From the NCBI GenBank assembly GCA_038256175.1, contig JBBSKP010000002.1, forward strand, positions 21,068 to 85,067: 64,000 bases of DNA. The letters are read 5' to 3'. This document shows, in pieces, positions 42,123 through 51,731 of the stretch. Position numbers and translations under genes: made by a program. This DNA comes from Antrihabitans sp038256175 (GTDB lineage Bacteria > Actinomycetota > Actinomycetes > Mycobacteriales > Mycobacteriaceae). How positions within the stretch are numbered: the stretch's first letter is position 1; the number at the start of each line of letters is the position of its first letter. The notes under the pieces were generated by a model that saw only the letters and a list, made by a program, of their open reading frames with translations, had not been told where the DNA came from and made no database searches.

Positions 42123-43372
42123 TCATGTCAGGCTGATCTGTGAGCCGACTTGTGTAACCAAGTTTTCATCGATCAGATTGTCGATTGCGACAGAGACGCG
42201 TCTGTCTATACCGGTGCCGGTGCGATTCCAGCCGAATAGGCGGGCGACTGCCGTCACCAGTTCGGTACGCAGGGTGTTGCCGCTGTCGCGGAGTAAGTGC
42301 GTAATCGCCAGGTTCATCTCGCCGACAGGTACTTGTTGTGCGGTTCGCTTCACCTCTTCGGTGGGTGTGCGCACATGCCGGACGGGCCGATCTGCGATGT
42401 CGACGAAGTCTCCGTCGCGGACCAACGATGCGACTTCGATTGCGGCGGCGATGTTTTCGCGGACCCGAGGTCCGATTCGTCCGATCGCCCAAGCGTCCCG
42501 CGAGCGCTGGTGGATAAGATCGAGGTGGACTGGGCCTTCCACCTCGGCGATCAGCTTCATCGCCAGGCGCCATATGAAATCGGCTGACATCATCTCTCGG
42601 GTCGACTCCCCAGGGTAGAGGCTGGATTAATGCGACCCGCATAGTCGCTGGCCCATCGTGGCGGTGTCCATGGCTCGGCCACGGTTGTATTCACTGGCGG
42701 GCGTGGCGGTCTCGTCTCAGCGCGAATCGTTGTCGTCGGTGAAACGGATATCGCACTATCGATCGCCGCGCGTAACCTTTGTCCCTCGGTCGCGCGGTTC
42801 CGGTACCACGCAGTCCCCCAAATCCGATGCAAAGTCCAGCCCAGGTTGCGGAGGACTTGGTCTCCCGTAGACGGTCTCGATCGCGCGCTGCAGGGGCCGA
42901 ATGATATTGATATCCATCGCATTCGACGCCGAGGGCAAACGAGCCAGGATACTGCGGGTGGCGAATCTCGATGTCGATGCGAAATCCCGCCGCACCAACC
43001 TGTGCTTCAAGGGTGTATCCCCATCCTCGGATGGTGTTGATCACCGATTCTTCGAATGGGCTCTCGGGGCCGAATCCAGTGCTGCCGAGGTTGATTGCAA
43101 GCGCTGCCTGCCCCCGTTCTGCGTAGTCGAGGTAAGCGCGCAGATGTTCGACGCTCTCGTTCGTTGACGGCGTTACATCACCTGCGTGTAGAGAGGACAC
43201 GACTTCGATGCGACGACGAGCTCGGGTGATCGCAACGTTCAGCCGTCGCCACCCTTTCTGCTTGCTCAGAACACCAAAGTTTGCGATTACTTTTCCTGCT
43301 TCATCCGGCCCGTATCCGATCGAGAAGATAGTTACGTCACGTTCATCACCCACCAACAGAAGCCGGGAAGCA
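42123..43372 (-). pseudogene. C-terminal half of a DUF3320-type superfamily-I helicase/nuclease, frameshifted
   Basis: Three consecutive pieces in reading order. First a helicase C-terminal motif (DERDVTIFSIGYGPDEAGK, then WRRLNVAITRARRRIEVVSS). Then a Vsr/MTES_1575-like endonuclease domain (ESVINTIRGWGYTLEAQVG ... RIDIEIRHP ... ALGVECDGYQYHS). Near 42860 the frame shifts (LRNLGWTLHRIWGTAWYRN). A DUF3320 domain ends it at 42123. The N-terminal helicase half is missing where TnpB debris begins at about 43390. Full-length relatives of this architecture are 1500-2000 residues and are often found in defence islands. Confidence 0.7.
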
Positions 43373-43390
43373 AACCCACGTTCGCCCCGG

Positions 43391-44340
43391 CTGGGGAAGC
43401 TGCTGACCGAGTCGCGCCGCCGCAATGGCTGGTTGCGTGAGGGTTCCCAAGGTGCGCAGCAGCAGACTCTGCGCACCTACGCCCAGGCGCTGGACCACTC
43501 GTTCACCGTCAAACGGCGGGGACGACCGCAGTTCAAGGCACGCAAGAAAGCGCGGCCTTCGCTGGAGTACACGACGCGTGGGTTCACCATCCGCGATGAC
43601 CGACTGGTCTTGGCGAAAAGGGTGTCGATTCCTGTCGTGTGGTCGCGCGATCTTCCCAGCGAACCCACCTCCGTCACGGTCTACCAGGAACAGCCTCGGG
43701 CACTGGTACGCCTCGTTCGCCGTCCGCCGTACCATCGCGACCACCCCGCCAGTGTCCGGTGGTCTCGGGGTCGACTGGGGCGTGTCCACCACGGCCACCG
43801 CGAGCGATGCCGGTTTCGACCTGCCCTACCTCGGGCACCGGAGCCGCCGAACTCGCCACAGCGCAGCGAAAGATGGCGCGCCGCAGACGATCCAAAGGCC
43901 AAGTGCCCTCGGGCGGGTACCTGCGTGCCAAACACGATGCAGTGAAACTGTCGGCGAAGGCCCGCAGGCAGACCGCCCATGATTCGCGGGTATGGGCCAC
44001 ACGGGTCGTCGCCGCGCATGAGTTGATCGCGGTCGAGGACTTCAAACCGGTCTTTCTGAACAAGTCCCGGATGGCCCGCAAAGCTGCCGACGCTGCGATC
44101 GGTGCGGCGAAACGAGAACTGGTTCAACGGGGTTCGCGGGCTGGGCGGAAGGTGGTGATGGTGCAGCCCGCATACACGACGATGACGTGTTCGAGCTGCT
44201 TCGCGAGAACCAAGCAGCGTCTCGAACTCACGCAACGAATCTTCCTGTGCCCCCTGCTGCGGACATACCGGCAGTCGGGACCGGAACGCCGCCAAACTGG
44301 TTTTGGCTGTGGCAGAACGGGCCACACTCGTGTTGAAGAT
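43391..44340 (+). pseudogene. TnpB (IS605-type OrfB) remnant with several frameshifts
   Basis: Homology runs through three frames: KARKKARPSLEYTTRGFTIR, then GGLGVDWGVSTTATASDAG (first RuvC Asp), then LIAVEDFKPVFLNKSRMARK (RuvC Glu) and MVQPAYTTMTCSSC with the zinc-finger Cys. The second CxxC of the finger and final RuvC Asp (DRNAAKLV) lie in yet another frame. TnpB is an RNA-guided nuclease, but this copy cannot be made as one protein. It interrupts the helicase remnant. Confidence 0.7.
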
Positions 44341-44398
44341 GTAAGACACTTGCAACCCTCCTTCGGGTCGGCGTGCCGGTGCAATCCGAGCGTGAAAT

Positions 44399-44418
44399 CC
44401 CCCGACTTCAGTCAGGGG
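44399..44418 (+). ncRNA. Right-end hairpin of the IS605-type element (omega-RNA 3' part)
   Basis: CCCCCGACTTCAGTCAGGGG forms a short stem with a TTCA-containing loop, the conserved structure at the right end of IS605/IS200-type elements that also closes the guide scaffold of TnpB RNAs. With TnpB broken it is probably a relic. Confidence 0.45.
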
Positions 44419-44513
44419 AACCGTTAAACATCGAGTGTTCCACAGGTCGAAGGTCTTATTTTCGAGTTCGATTCGTCGGTGGCCCCGCCTGTCTGCGCGC
44501 GAGGCCACGCGGG

Positions 44514-45050
44514 CTACTCCCCCGCTTTATCGTGGCGTTCGTCGAAGTATCCGGATAATGCAGCAGAGATCAGATGCGAGCGAGAAGTTGCGCCCAGCTC
44601 TCTGATCAGCCCGTCGAGCGCCGCGAAATCCCCTGTCGACATCCGGTACGTCACTTGGGTGCCTTCTTCGTCACGTGACGTTTTCTCCTTGATGCCCCGG
44701 GCTGCGAAAACTCCGCCGCCAATTCGGCCGCCGGGATAGAGCAGTTGCACGAGGCGATCGTGCGTCGCTTCGATCGCCACGATGAAGATCTGGCCGTTCG
44801 TCATTCCTGTCTCTGCGCGCATGGCGGCGAGCTTGTCGTGTGACTGCTTGGGCAGTCGAACGCTCGATGGCTTTCCTCGGTCGGCGGCGCCGGCTGTCGG
44901 ATATGCGCGCTGCTCTTCGGGCTCCGGACCGAAATCCTGTTGCGCCATCGCGCGCCGAGCGCCGGGTGTTCGGAATGCATTGGATAGGTCGCGGTGCGGG
45001 TTCTGCGGCCCAGGTTGGAGCGGGTAACCCGGATCATTCGACCTGGTCAC
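44514..45050 (-). CDS. Orphan ParB-like protein with a C-terminal RHH-type domain
   Basis: 178 residues from GTG 45050 (GGAG upstream). A disordered Pro/Gln/Arg-rich N-terminus is followed by two helical blocks: KLAAMRAETGMTNGQIFIVA then IEATHDRLVQLLYP, and FAALDGLIRELGATSRSHLIS then AALSGYF. The same two-block plan, including the SRSHL segment, occurs in the ParB-type protein at 48279. It is therefore a diverged paralogue without its own ParA, transcribed in the opposite direction. It may bind the AT-richer DNA beside it. Confidence 0.65.
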   Translation of the reverse strand: MTRSNDPGYPLQPGPQNPHRDLSNAFRTPGARRAMAQQDFGPEPEEQRAYPTAGAADRGKPSSVRLPKQSHDKLAAMRAETGMTNGQIFIVAIEATHDRLVQLLYPGGRIGGGVFAARGIKEKTSRDEEGTQVTYRMSTGDFAALDGLIRELGATSRSHLISAALSGYFDERHDKAGE

Positions 45051-45627
45051 GGTGTTCTCCGATTCTTCATGGAGCGAACTGTGTCGCTCGGATACTTCGT
45101 AGGTTGGTTCACGGATGTATACCGCGTCCCCTGGACACCTTCGCCCAAACCGCGTTCGCCCCTGGTTTGACGTTGCCATATCGTCCCGCATAGTCGTCTC
45201 GACGTCTACCTCCAACGCGGTACTTTCGGCGTGGGAGGGTGTGCCGATACCGTCATAAGCGCATTGGCAAGGGTGATGAAGACGGCATGGCCTGGTTGTG
45301 CAGCGTATGTCAATGCAGTTCCTACAGTCGTTTATCGACGGCATGGGGTGTGTGTCATATGGGTGTGTATCTCGTCTGTATGCGGGTGTGCGTCGCTGTA
45401 TTACATTGCTATGGGCGTATACAGTGCTTGTCTCCATATCGTGTTAGGAGCGCTGTTGGACCGCGTGTCTATCGTCCCAGCGTCGTCATGTTATCGATAT
45501 TGGTACGGCTGTGGGACGCATTCGGGACGGTGTGTATACCCTTTGAACACTGTCGCACATACGGTCTGTATGCCTCGCCGCAGCGGTAGGTGACATCATT
45601 GACTGACGGTGCGATCATTGGTTCATT
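45051..45627. other. AT-richer non-coding stretch beside the orphan ParB-like gene
   Basis: 577 bp, clearly lower in GC than the flanking genes and rich in TGTGTAT/GTATAC-type words (for example 45369-45400 and near 45417 and 45534). Frames here are Cys/Tyr/Val-rich and unlike real genes. A centromere, replication origin or regulatory region is possible; no regular iteron array is seen. Confidence 0.4.
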
Positions 45628-46314
45628 ATGACCGCACCGCAGAGCCGATCCGGGGCCGAGACTGCCGCCCAGTGGGTTGACGATTTGCGCTGGCACCGTA
45701 GTCAGTATCGGCAAAGCCGCTTCCAATGGTGTGGCAGTGAGGCACTCCTCGTCGCCACTGAGTTCACTCGTGGCCGGCAAGAATTCACTTCCGTCCAGGA
45801 TTTGCGCGACCTCGCGCGCTACCAGCGCGAGGTAGGCGAGTATTCGACAGTCTGTCAACGCGCATTCGGCGATGCCGTGAAGCAAGCACGCAAAGCTATC
45901 TGCCCGCACGACTGGGCACCTGTCGCCGCTGAACTGGACCTGACTAGCGAGGAATGTGCGTCGAGCTCGTTCTTCGCAACGTGGTCAGATCCTGAGGAGA
46001 GAACGAATGCTCAGGTCGAGCGCGTGCAGCGGATTGTCGATGGTCTCTTCTTCTCCAATCCCCTGATCCGAGCCTGGGAACTTCGTCAGCTGTGGGCGCT
46101 CTACCTCGCGGCCGAGGGGATCATCGAGGACACGCTGGTCGACCTGGTCGTTGAGCTGCGCAGCACTCGACGACCGGCCGATCTCGCAGACGCTGCGGGA
46201 CTATTCACTGCGGAAGGCCTCGATTACCTGGTGAAAGGCCACCGAGAGACGCGCGGCGAGCCCGGAGACCCACGGCGAACTCCGAGCCAGTACCGCGCTT
46301 CCCTCCCCTGCTGA
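45628..46314 (+). CDS. Plasmid protein of unknown function
   Basis: 228 residues, mostly helical, acidic and Trp/Arg-containing (AAQWVDDLRWHRSQYRQSR; RAWELRQLWALYLAAEGIIE). No motif for a nuclease, polymerase or helix-turn-helix is evident. It sits alone between two AT-richer non-coding stretches and between the orphan ParB-like gene and parA, a position typical of replication-initiation or partition accessory genes. Start ATG 45628. Confidence 0.6.
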   Translation: MTAPQSRSGAETAAQWVDDLRWHRSQYRQSRFQWCGSEALLVATEFTRGRQEFTSVQDLRDLARYQREVGEYSTVCQRAFGDAVKQARKAICPHDWAPVAAELDLTSEECASSSFFATWSDPEERTNAQVERVQRIVDGLFFSNPLIRAWELRQLWALYLAAEGIIEDTLVDLVVELRSTRRPADLADAAGLFTAEGLDYLVKGHRETRGEPGDPRRTPSQYRASLPC

Positions 46315-47319
46315 CCACGCAGACGTACACGTTCTTTGTCCCGTGTTCGGCCCAACATGTCGTCCCGCAGCTAGACCCACTCTGCCCACCATGTTGTAGT
46401 GCCATGCAGCGGCACCAGCACACTCACACGCGTGTCCACCAACCTTCGTGCCCGGGCCCTGGGACCCAGCACATTGACACGTAAGTGTTCCCGCCATCTC
46501 ACCCGTATCCCATGCCAGCAGCACGGCCTGCCGATAGTCCCCCTCACTCTCCCGCACTCTGCCTCGCGGTTTGTCCGATATTTAGTCACGCAACAGCACC
46601 TCGTCTAGGACCGATACCTCTCCCCCGGGCTGTAGCCAGCACCAAAACCAGCGCTTTAACCCCGTATTGGTACTCAGTGTCGCCTCTGGCATCACGTCCA
46701 GGCAGTTGATCCAGCTGCTCGTAACGCAGATCATCCACGCCAGTGCCCACGCATGTTGACCAGCATCTCCGCCAGCTATTTATACAGCTCTATCACCTAG
46801 GTCATATCACGCATGATTTCCCGCTGTGCCTCATGCTGGTTATCCCGCATGCTCGCTCGCTTTCTGCACTGCATTCTTACAAGTAGGAATATCTGCATTG
46901 TGTAGGGCAGATCATCACAGGTGATTAACGACGTGGGATAACGGATGGAAACACGCCTAGTACGCTGCGTGTTAACCAGGTGCTCGACGTGCATGTTCAC
47001 ATGCCGGAGATACTGCCGAGTGTCCAACGTAGAGCCAAGCTTGGCATCACAACTATTTACACGTTGGTCAACTCGCGCAGGGACAAGCGGGCGTAAACGT
47101 AGGTCGACAAACGGCTCATCAAACGCGATACCGTGCATCTAATACGGCAGTTTCCAACACGCGGCGTCACACCGGAAAGCCCGTAGGTGCTCAGGCAGTT
47201 ACGACTGCGTCACATCTTGCTGAACGACACGCGTGGTTTCGGGCGTACTGTCCAGGTCCCCTGTTAGCTTGCATGAAGACCAATCGTCACGCGTCACTAC
47301 ATAGGGGAGACGTTCCTCA
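46315..47319. other. 1-kb AT-richer non-coding region upstream of parA
   Basis: No frame looks like a gene. Words such as GACACG, ACGCGTG and GTGTTAAC recur loosely and a few short palindromes are present, but no regular iterons or DnaA boxes could be identified by eye. The position upstream of parAB fits a centromere (parS) and/or replication origin. Confidence 0.4.
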
Positions 47320-48282
47320 ATGCCCGTACACATTGTCCAGCCAATGCCGACCGCCGAAATGCCGCTCTCGTTTGGATTCTTCAATGGAAAAGGCGGCGTC
47401 GGCAAGACCACAGCAGCCGCCAATGTCAGCGGCCTGCTCGCTGCAGCCGGCTACCGCGTACTGCTCGCCGACTTCGACCCACAGGGCAACTTGTGCCGCG
47501 ATCTGGGCTACGAAGCCCAGGACGGCGCTGAGCTCTTCTCAGCACTGCTCGGTGGTACTGCGCCACCAATCATCCATAACGTGGGCGGCAGAGCGAACCT
47601 CGACGTTATACCTGGGGGAGGGGCTCTATTCGATCTGGCGGCGGTAATCATCTCCCGCCAGCAACGCACGCCCGGGGCCAGGCTCGGCCAGATGGTTTTG
47701 GCATCACTGCTGCAAGTGGCGCACAACTACGACATCATCGTCTTCGACACACCACCCGGGGATCTCGTCATTATCGACGCCGTCATGGAAGTCGTTGCAG
47801 CGGTGATCATCCCCGTCAAGGCAGACGATGCCAGCTTCGACGGGATGGAGACGGTAGCCAGCCGATTCTCCTACGCACGCGACGGTGACGAAGTCCGCGG
47901 CATCCCGCCGGTCAACCCCAATCTTCAACTGGCTGGCGTGATGCTCTTCGGCATCGGTTCTCGATCGACCAGCCTGGAGAAAGCATCCCGCAATGCCATC
48001 GAAGAAATTGTCGGCGACGCAGCGCCTGTATTCGAATCCCGCATCCGCAACCTCGAGACGACGGCATACGATGGCCGCCGCCGTGGCCTGTTGGTTCATG
48101 AGCTGGAACTGCGCACCGACGAAGCCCAAGCCGCCCGTTTCGCAGCGCTTCGTTTAGGCACCACAGCAGATGATGTAATCCTGTCCCGCAACGCTTCTGG
48201 ACTCGCAGAGGACTGGGCAGGACTGACACGAGAAATCTTGATTCGCCTCACGGAAATCACACGAGAGGGGGTCTCGGCGTGA
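47320..48282 (+). CDS. parA: ParA-family partition ATPase
   Basis: 320 residues. The deviant Walker A (FNGKGGVGKTTAAANVSGLL) near the N-terminus, Walker A-prime DFDPQGN and Walker B (IIVFDTPPGD) are intact. There is no N-terminal helix-turn-helix, so it is a type Ib-like ParA that needs a small DNA-binding partner. ATG 47320 lies after AGGGGAG. Its stop overlaps the ParB-type gene by 4 bp. Confidence 0.92.
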   Translation: MPVHIVQPMPTAEMPLSFGFFNGKGGVGKTTAAANVSGLLAAAGYRVLLADFDPQGNLCRDLGYEAQDGAELFSALLGGTAPPIIHNVGGRANLDVIPGGGALFDLAAVIISRQQRTPGARLGQMVLASLLQVAHNYDIIVFDTPPGDLVIIDAVMEVVAAVIIPVKADDASFDGMETVASRFSYARDGDEVRGIPPVNPNLQLAGVMLFGIGSRSTSLEKASRNAIEEIVGDAAPVFESRIRNLETTAYDGRRRGLLVHELELRTDEAQAARFAALRLGTTADDVILSRNASGLAEDWAGLTREILIRLTEITREGVSA

Positions 48283-48935
48283 CCGAGAACACCACAGGAA
48301 AGCGGCGGAGCCTGGCGAGCACGTTCGGCGCCAAAACCGCTCCAGACCGCAGTGAAGGACTCAGCGGCCTGCTACCGACACGCGGCAACACCCCCGCGCC
48401 ATCTCCTCGACCCGCTACCGCACCCGCCCCACCGAGAGTCTTGCACGACGTCGCCGCAGACGATCGACCCAAGCCACCACGCGCAGAGCCGCCGACGCCA
48501 CGCGTCGTCCAACCGAGCCCTATAGCTACAAAGCCGCGGCCTGAACCGGTCATCCACGTCGACGAGACAGTAGGCACCGTCGACGGCGGCACGATCGTCA
48601 ATGTCACCGCCTACCTCGACCGCGCGACACAAAAGGCGTTGCACGAGTGCGCGGCCGAGGAGCAGTGCGACCACAGCCACGTCGTCATAGCGGCCTTCGA
48701 CGCAGTGGGGGACCGATTGGGCGACCTGTTTCGCCCACTAGTCGGCAGGTCCGCAGCCGGCATGCCCATCCGCCGCGAACCTCTCCAGGTGAAAAGTGGT
48801 GTCGAAACATGGTTCCGCTTCACGATCGAGCAACGCGACTGGCTCGACGAGCAACAGAAGAAGGTAGGGGCGAAGTCACGCAGCCACCTGCTCGCCGGCC
48901 TGTTGGCCCACTACCTCGAGACAAGGTCGCGCTAA
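48279..48935 (+). CDS. parB: ParB-type centromere-binding protein
   Basis: 218 residues. A long Pro/Ala-rich N-terminus (about 95 residues, probably disordered, which may stimulate ParA) is followed by two helical blocks: YLDRATQKALHECAAEEQ, then FTIEQRDWLDEQQKKVGAKS and RSHLLAGLLAHYLE. The second block resembles a ribbon-helix-helix fold. It is not a KorB/HTH ParB. The 4-bp overlap with parA supports the pairing. Confidence 0.75.
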   Translation: MTENTTGKRRSLASTFGAKTAPDRSEGLSGLLPTRGNTPAPSPRPATAPAPPRVLHDVAADDRPKPPRAEPPTPRVVQPSPIATKPRPEPVIHVDETVGTVDGGTIVNVTAYLDRATQKALHECAAEEQCDHSHVVIAAFDAVGDRLGDLFRPLVGRSAAGMPIRREPLQVKSGVETWFRFTIEQRDWLDEQQKKVGAKSRSHLLAGLLAHYLETRSR

Positions 48936-48979
48936 CGCGCGGTTCGACTTTCTGGCACACCGGCTCTTGTCCTCGTTGA

Positions 48980-49022
48980 CAGTGGCCTGGCCGTCGTGGA
49001 CACGACGAGGGCCGGGCCACTG
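48980..49022. terminator. Long hairpin after parAB
   Basis: Nested inverted repeat: outer stem CAGTGGCCTGGCC with GGCCGGGCCACTG, inner stem GTCGTG with CACGAC. It lies 45 bp after the parB stop and between convergent transcription units (SIR2 gene opposite). No T-run follows, so it may be a Rho-aided or bidirectional terminator; a centromere element is an alternative. Confidence 0.5.
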
Positions 49023-49158
49023 GGTCAAGCGAGGGTCAGACGTCGAGCGCATCGGAAAGATCGACGACGGCACCAGTATTCTTTAATCTGTTGTGGGAGA
49101 TCGTGATAAGGGCCGCCAGGCATGACCACTATCACTTGTTGTTAGGTGTGTAGGCAAC

Positions 49159-51138
49159 TCAGTCGAGCCACAGCTCATTCGGCATGCGCATCGCGGCGCC
49201 TGGTGGGATAGGCGCCCTCTCAAGATCGACGGCCCGGCGCGTCAGCTGAACACCCACGGCCTCGACAGCCAGGCGCAGCGTGCGCGAATCAGTTTTGCCG
49301 ATGCCCGCGGTGACGAATGGGTGCTGATCACCCTCGATGGTCAGATCTCTGACGATGCCGTCAGCGACTGGGCTGCCCCACCGTTCACCTCCTTGTTGGT
49401 ACGACGAGACGGCGAGCAGGTGCGGGCGGCCCAGACTCCCGAGTGACGCGGCTTTGCCGAGCGACTTATCACGATCGAGCCAAGCTTCACGGTATTTGTC
49501 GCTGCCCGCGCCTCCTGCGCCGGCCGCCAGCTCGGGCCGAAGCTCCTGGGCTACCGCATCGAGTACGGCGTCCTTGTCCAGGAACTCTGTCAGGCGGTCA
49601 GTGAAGTGTTCGTGGGCCATGAGCGTTGTCGCGAGCCGCAGTATCTCGAAGCGCTGCCACGCATCGTCGATCGTGGCGAGGCCGAGGCCGAGTGATTCGG
49701 CCAGGATCGGCCGCACATGCACGTAGTGCTGATGCTCGCGGTTCGTGATCTCGTAGACGTGCAGCGGATCCAGTGCGCGCCCGAGTATTTCGCGGTTTTG
49801 ATTGAGGGGATTGGTTCGCTCCAGCCGAAGTAGTCGTCCGAGCAAGTCGTAGCGCTTACCTGCTACCGCCGAAACGCCTGCTGCGAAGAAGAGAACCGAA
49901 CCGGCGACCACCCGAAGAAGGATCTCTCTGAGGTTCCCGCCGGCCGAGCGCGGCTGAACCGCGAAACGTTCTATTTCATCCAGCCACCAGCTGTCGGTGC
50001 GCTCGTTTCCCCAATAGGACAGGACCGCAACCATAGCCGCTGGCATGCTCGTCGCCGCCCACGCTCGTTGCAGCATCTCGAGATACTGCTCATCGGGTGC
50101 GTTGTAGACGGTGAGATGAAAGTCCGGATGCTCATGCAATCGTGCGAACTCAGCGGCGAGCGTGTCGTGAAGGCTAATCGCCGTCCAGCGCCCTGAGAGC
50201 TCGCGCTTGGCTGTTTCCGCGGCCACAGCAATCGTCAATGGATGCCGGGACCGGCGCAGGGCCATGGACTCGACCGCATCGACCAGACGGCCGAACGCGT
50301 CGTCAGCTCCCATCGGCACCAACTTCGCCTGCTTCAGCTGCCGCAGCTCGACGGCTACCTGAGCCTGTTCGAACGGTTCAACCCATGCCATCGTGAACCG
50401 CGATGGGTATCGCTCGGCGATCGCTGAGCGGAGGGCTGGATCATATTTCGCGGACCATCCCGCGACAATCAGCCCGTAGTCTTCGAGCACCCGATGAAGA
50501 AGCTCCCGCATCTTGGGGCGGTACTTCTCGAGCTCGGCGGTGGTGTTGAGCATCGACTCCGGGTTGAGGTAGTCGCCGTGCAGGTGAATCACGCTGCAAT
50601 TCAGAGTGTGCAGGGGAGCGAGCCCTGCAGCTTCCTCGTCCGACGCCACGATAGTTGGCTCGACGCCTTCAGCGCGGATTGCTTTCTCCAACAGTCGATC
50701 GAAGTTCATCGTGAGAACCACCCGAACGACTCCACGCCGGATAAGGCGGGCAATCGACTTGTGAGCCAGCGTCGGTTGTGGGCCGGCGTCGTCAGCATCC
50801 AACTCTGCTGGCGAGTCGGTGGGGAGCTCGAAGTACTTGCGCAGCACACGCTGCCGCTCTATCTGCGTCGGTGCCACCTCCGCGAGAACATCCTCATATC
50901 GGGGTTCCCGGCCACCTTTGTGGTCGTGATACCACTGCTCCGCGTCCTCGGGCTTCACGTTGTCGCCGTCGAGGTGTGCGATTTGGACGATGAGGTCGGT
51001 GAGCACGTCCCACGCTGTGGGCACGCCCGCGGCCGCGGAAACGCCGGCGCCGACCATCACGGCGTAGGCGCCGGGATTGGATTGCAGGGCGAACGCCAAC
51101 ATGAGTAGCGCATCGTCATCTTTCGGGGCTGCGGCCAT
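49159..51138 (-). CDS. SIR2-family protein, probable anti-phage NAD-consuming effector
   Basis: 659 residues from ATG 51138. The N-terminal SIR2 domain has the NAD-binding GAGVSAAAGVP, the catalytic-site Asn (LTMNFDRLL) and the catalytic His (IHLHGDYL). The C-terminal 400 residues are helical with no named domain; a hydrophobic patch (VVAGSVLFFAAGVSAVAG) is present. Long SIR2 proteins of this plan deplete NAD on phage sensing. No obvious partner gene is adjacent, so it may act alone, like Dsr-type systems. A longer start at 51453 would translate the TTGCTCCCC repeats as GSKV units and seems less likely. Confidence 0.8.
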   Translation of the reverse strand: MAAAPKDDDALLMLAFALQSNPGAYAVMVGAGVSAAAGVPTAWDVLTDLIVQIAHLDGDNVKPEDAEQWYHDHKGGREPRYEDVLAEVAPTQIERQRVLRKYFELPTDSPAELDADDAGPQPTLAHKSIARLIRRGVVRVVLTMNFDRLLEKAIRAEGVEPTIVASDEEAAGLAPLHTLNCSVIHLHGDYLNPESMLNTTAELEKYRPKMRELLHRVLEDYGLIVAGWSAKYDPALRSAIAERYPSRFTMAWVEPFEQAQVAVELRQLKQAKLVPMGADDAFGRLVDAVESMALRRSRHPLTIAVAAETAKRELSGRWTAISLHDTLAAEFARLHEHPDFHLTVYNAPDEQYLEMLQRAWAATSMPAAMVAVLSYWGNERTDSWWLDEIERFAVQPRSAGGNLREILLRVVAGSVLFFAAGVSAVAGKRYDLLGRLLRLERTNPLNQNREILGRALDPLHVYEITNREHQHYVHVRPILAESLGLGLATIDDAWQRFEILRLATTLMAHEHFTDRLTEFLDKDAVLDAVAQELRPELAAGAGGAGSDKYREAWLDRDKSLGKAASLGSLGRPHLLAVSSYQQGGERWGSPVADGIVRDLTIEGDQHPFVTAGIGKTDSRTLRLAVEAVGVQLTRRAVDLERAPIPPGAAMRMPNELWLD

Positions 51139-51304
51139 GTCAGCACAGTAGTGATCGTCCCCCACGTCACGCGGGGTGAAACGCATGCAGGCCAAACGGT
51201 GCGAGGACGAGAGTCGTCGCGAGATGGCTTCGCCAGGCGTGTCGATGTCATCTTGATTGAGGCGAGATCGATTTGCCTGATTTGGCTCATCCGATGCGTC
51301 TTTG

Positions 51305-51403
51305 ACCTTGCTCCCCACCTTGCTCCCCACCTTGCTCCCCACGCCTTTGGGGAGCAATTCATGGCCTGTGACCTGGATTTTTGTTTTGCTCCCCTTGCTC
51401 CCC
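51305..51403. repeat. TTGCTCCCC repeat cluster and hairpin in the SIR2 leader
   Basis: ACCTTGCTCCCC is repeated three times head-to-tail (51305-51340), and TTGCTCCCC occurs twice more at 51386-51394 and 51395-51403. An inverted copy GGGGAGCAA (51349-51357) pairs perfectly with the third direct copy, giving a 9-bp stem. All lie 170-265 bp upstream of the chosen SIR2 start. Confidence 0.7.
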
Positions 51404-51731
51404 ACTTCTCCCGGTGTAAGTACGTGCGTGGGGGAGTGCAGCTGACCTAACACGCCGCTACTGCGGGTGAAGAGTCAGACGATCGAAGGCAGCGTTTATC
51501 AACCCCGCTGCGATCCAGGAACCGGACGGTTGCGTTTTGGGCGGGACTGTCCATGGCGGCCGACATGATGCCGCCGAGAAGATTTTTTTCGTCTCACCTG
51601 TCACACAGGCAGGGTGCGGTGGATCTTCCTCGTTGTAGAGATCTTTGCTGCGAAGGAGGAGTGCGAATGGGCGACACACCGGGGTTTGCGCCGTCCCCGA
51701 ATCCGAATCGGAATCACCCTAGGGTTGACGC
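51404..51731. other. Divergent intergenic region between the SIR2 gene and the small gene at 51732
   Basis: No gene recognised. It should hold the promoters for both directions. An AGGAGG-like motif near 51655 precedes a short frame (51667) that soon ends, probably not a gene. Confidence 0.35.

Noticed and set aside
45239..45593. Cys/Tyr-rich open frames in the AT-richer block
   Set aside because: Overlapping frames with skewed composition, no ribosome-binding site and no family; the DNA looks non-coding.
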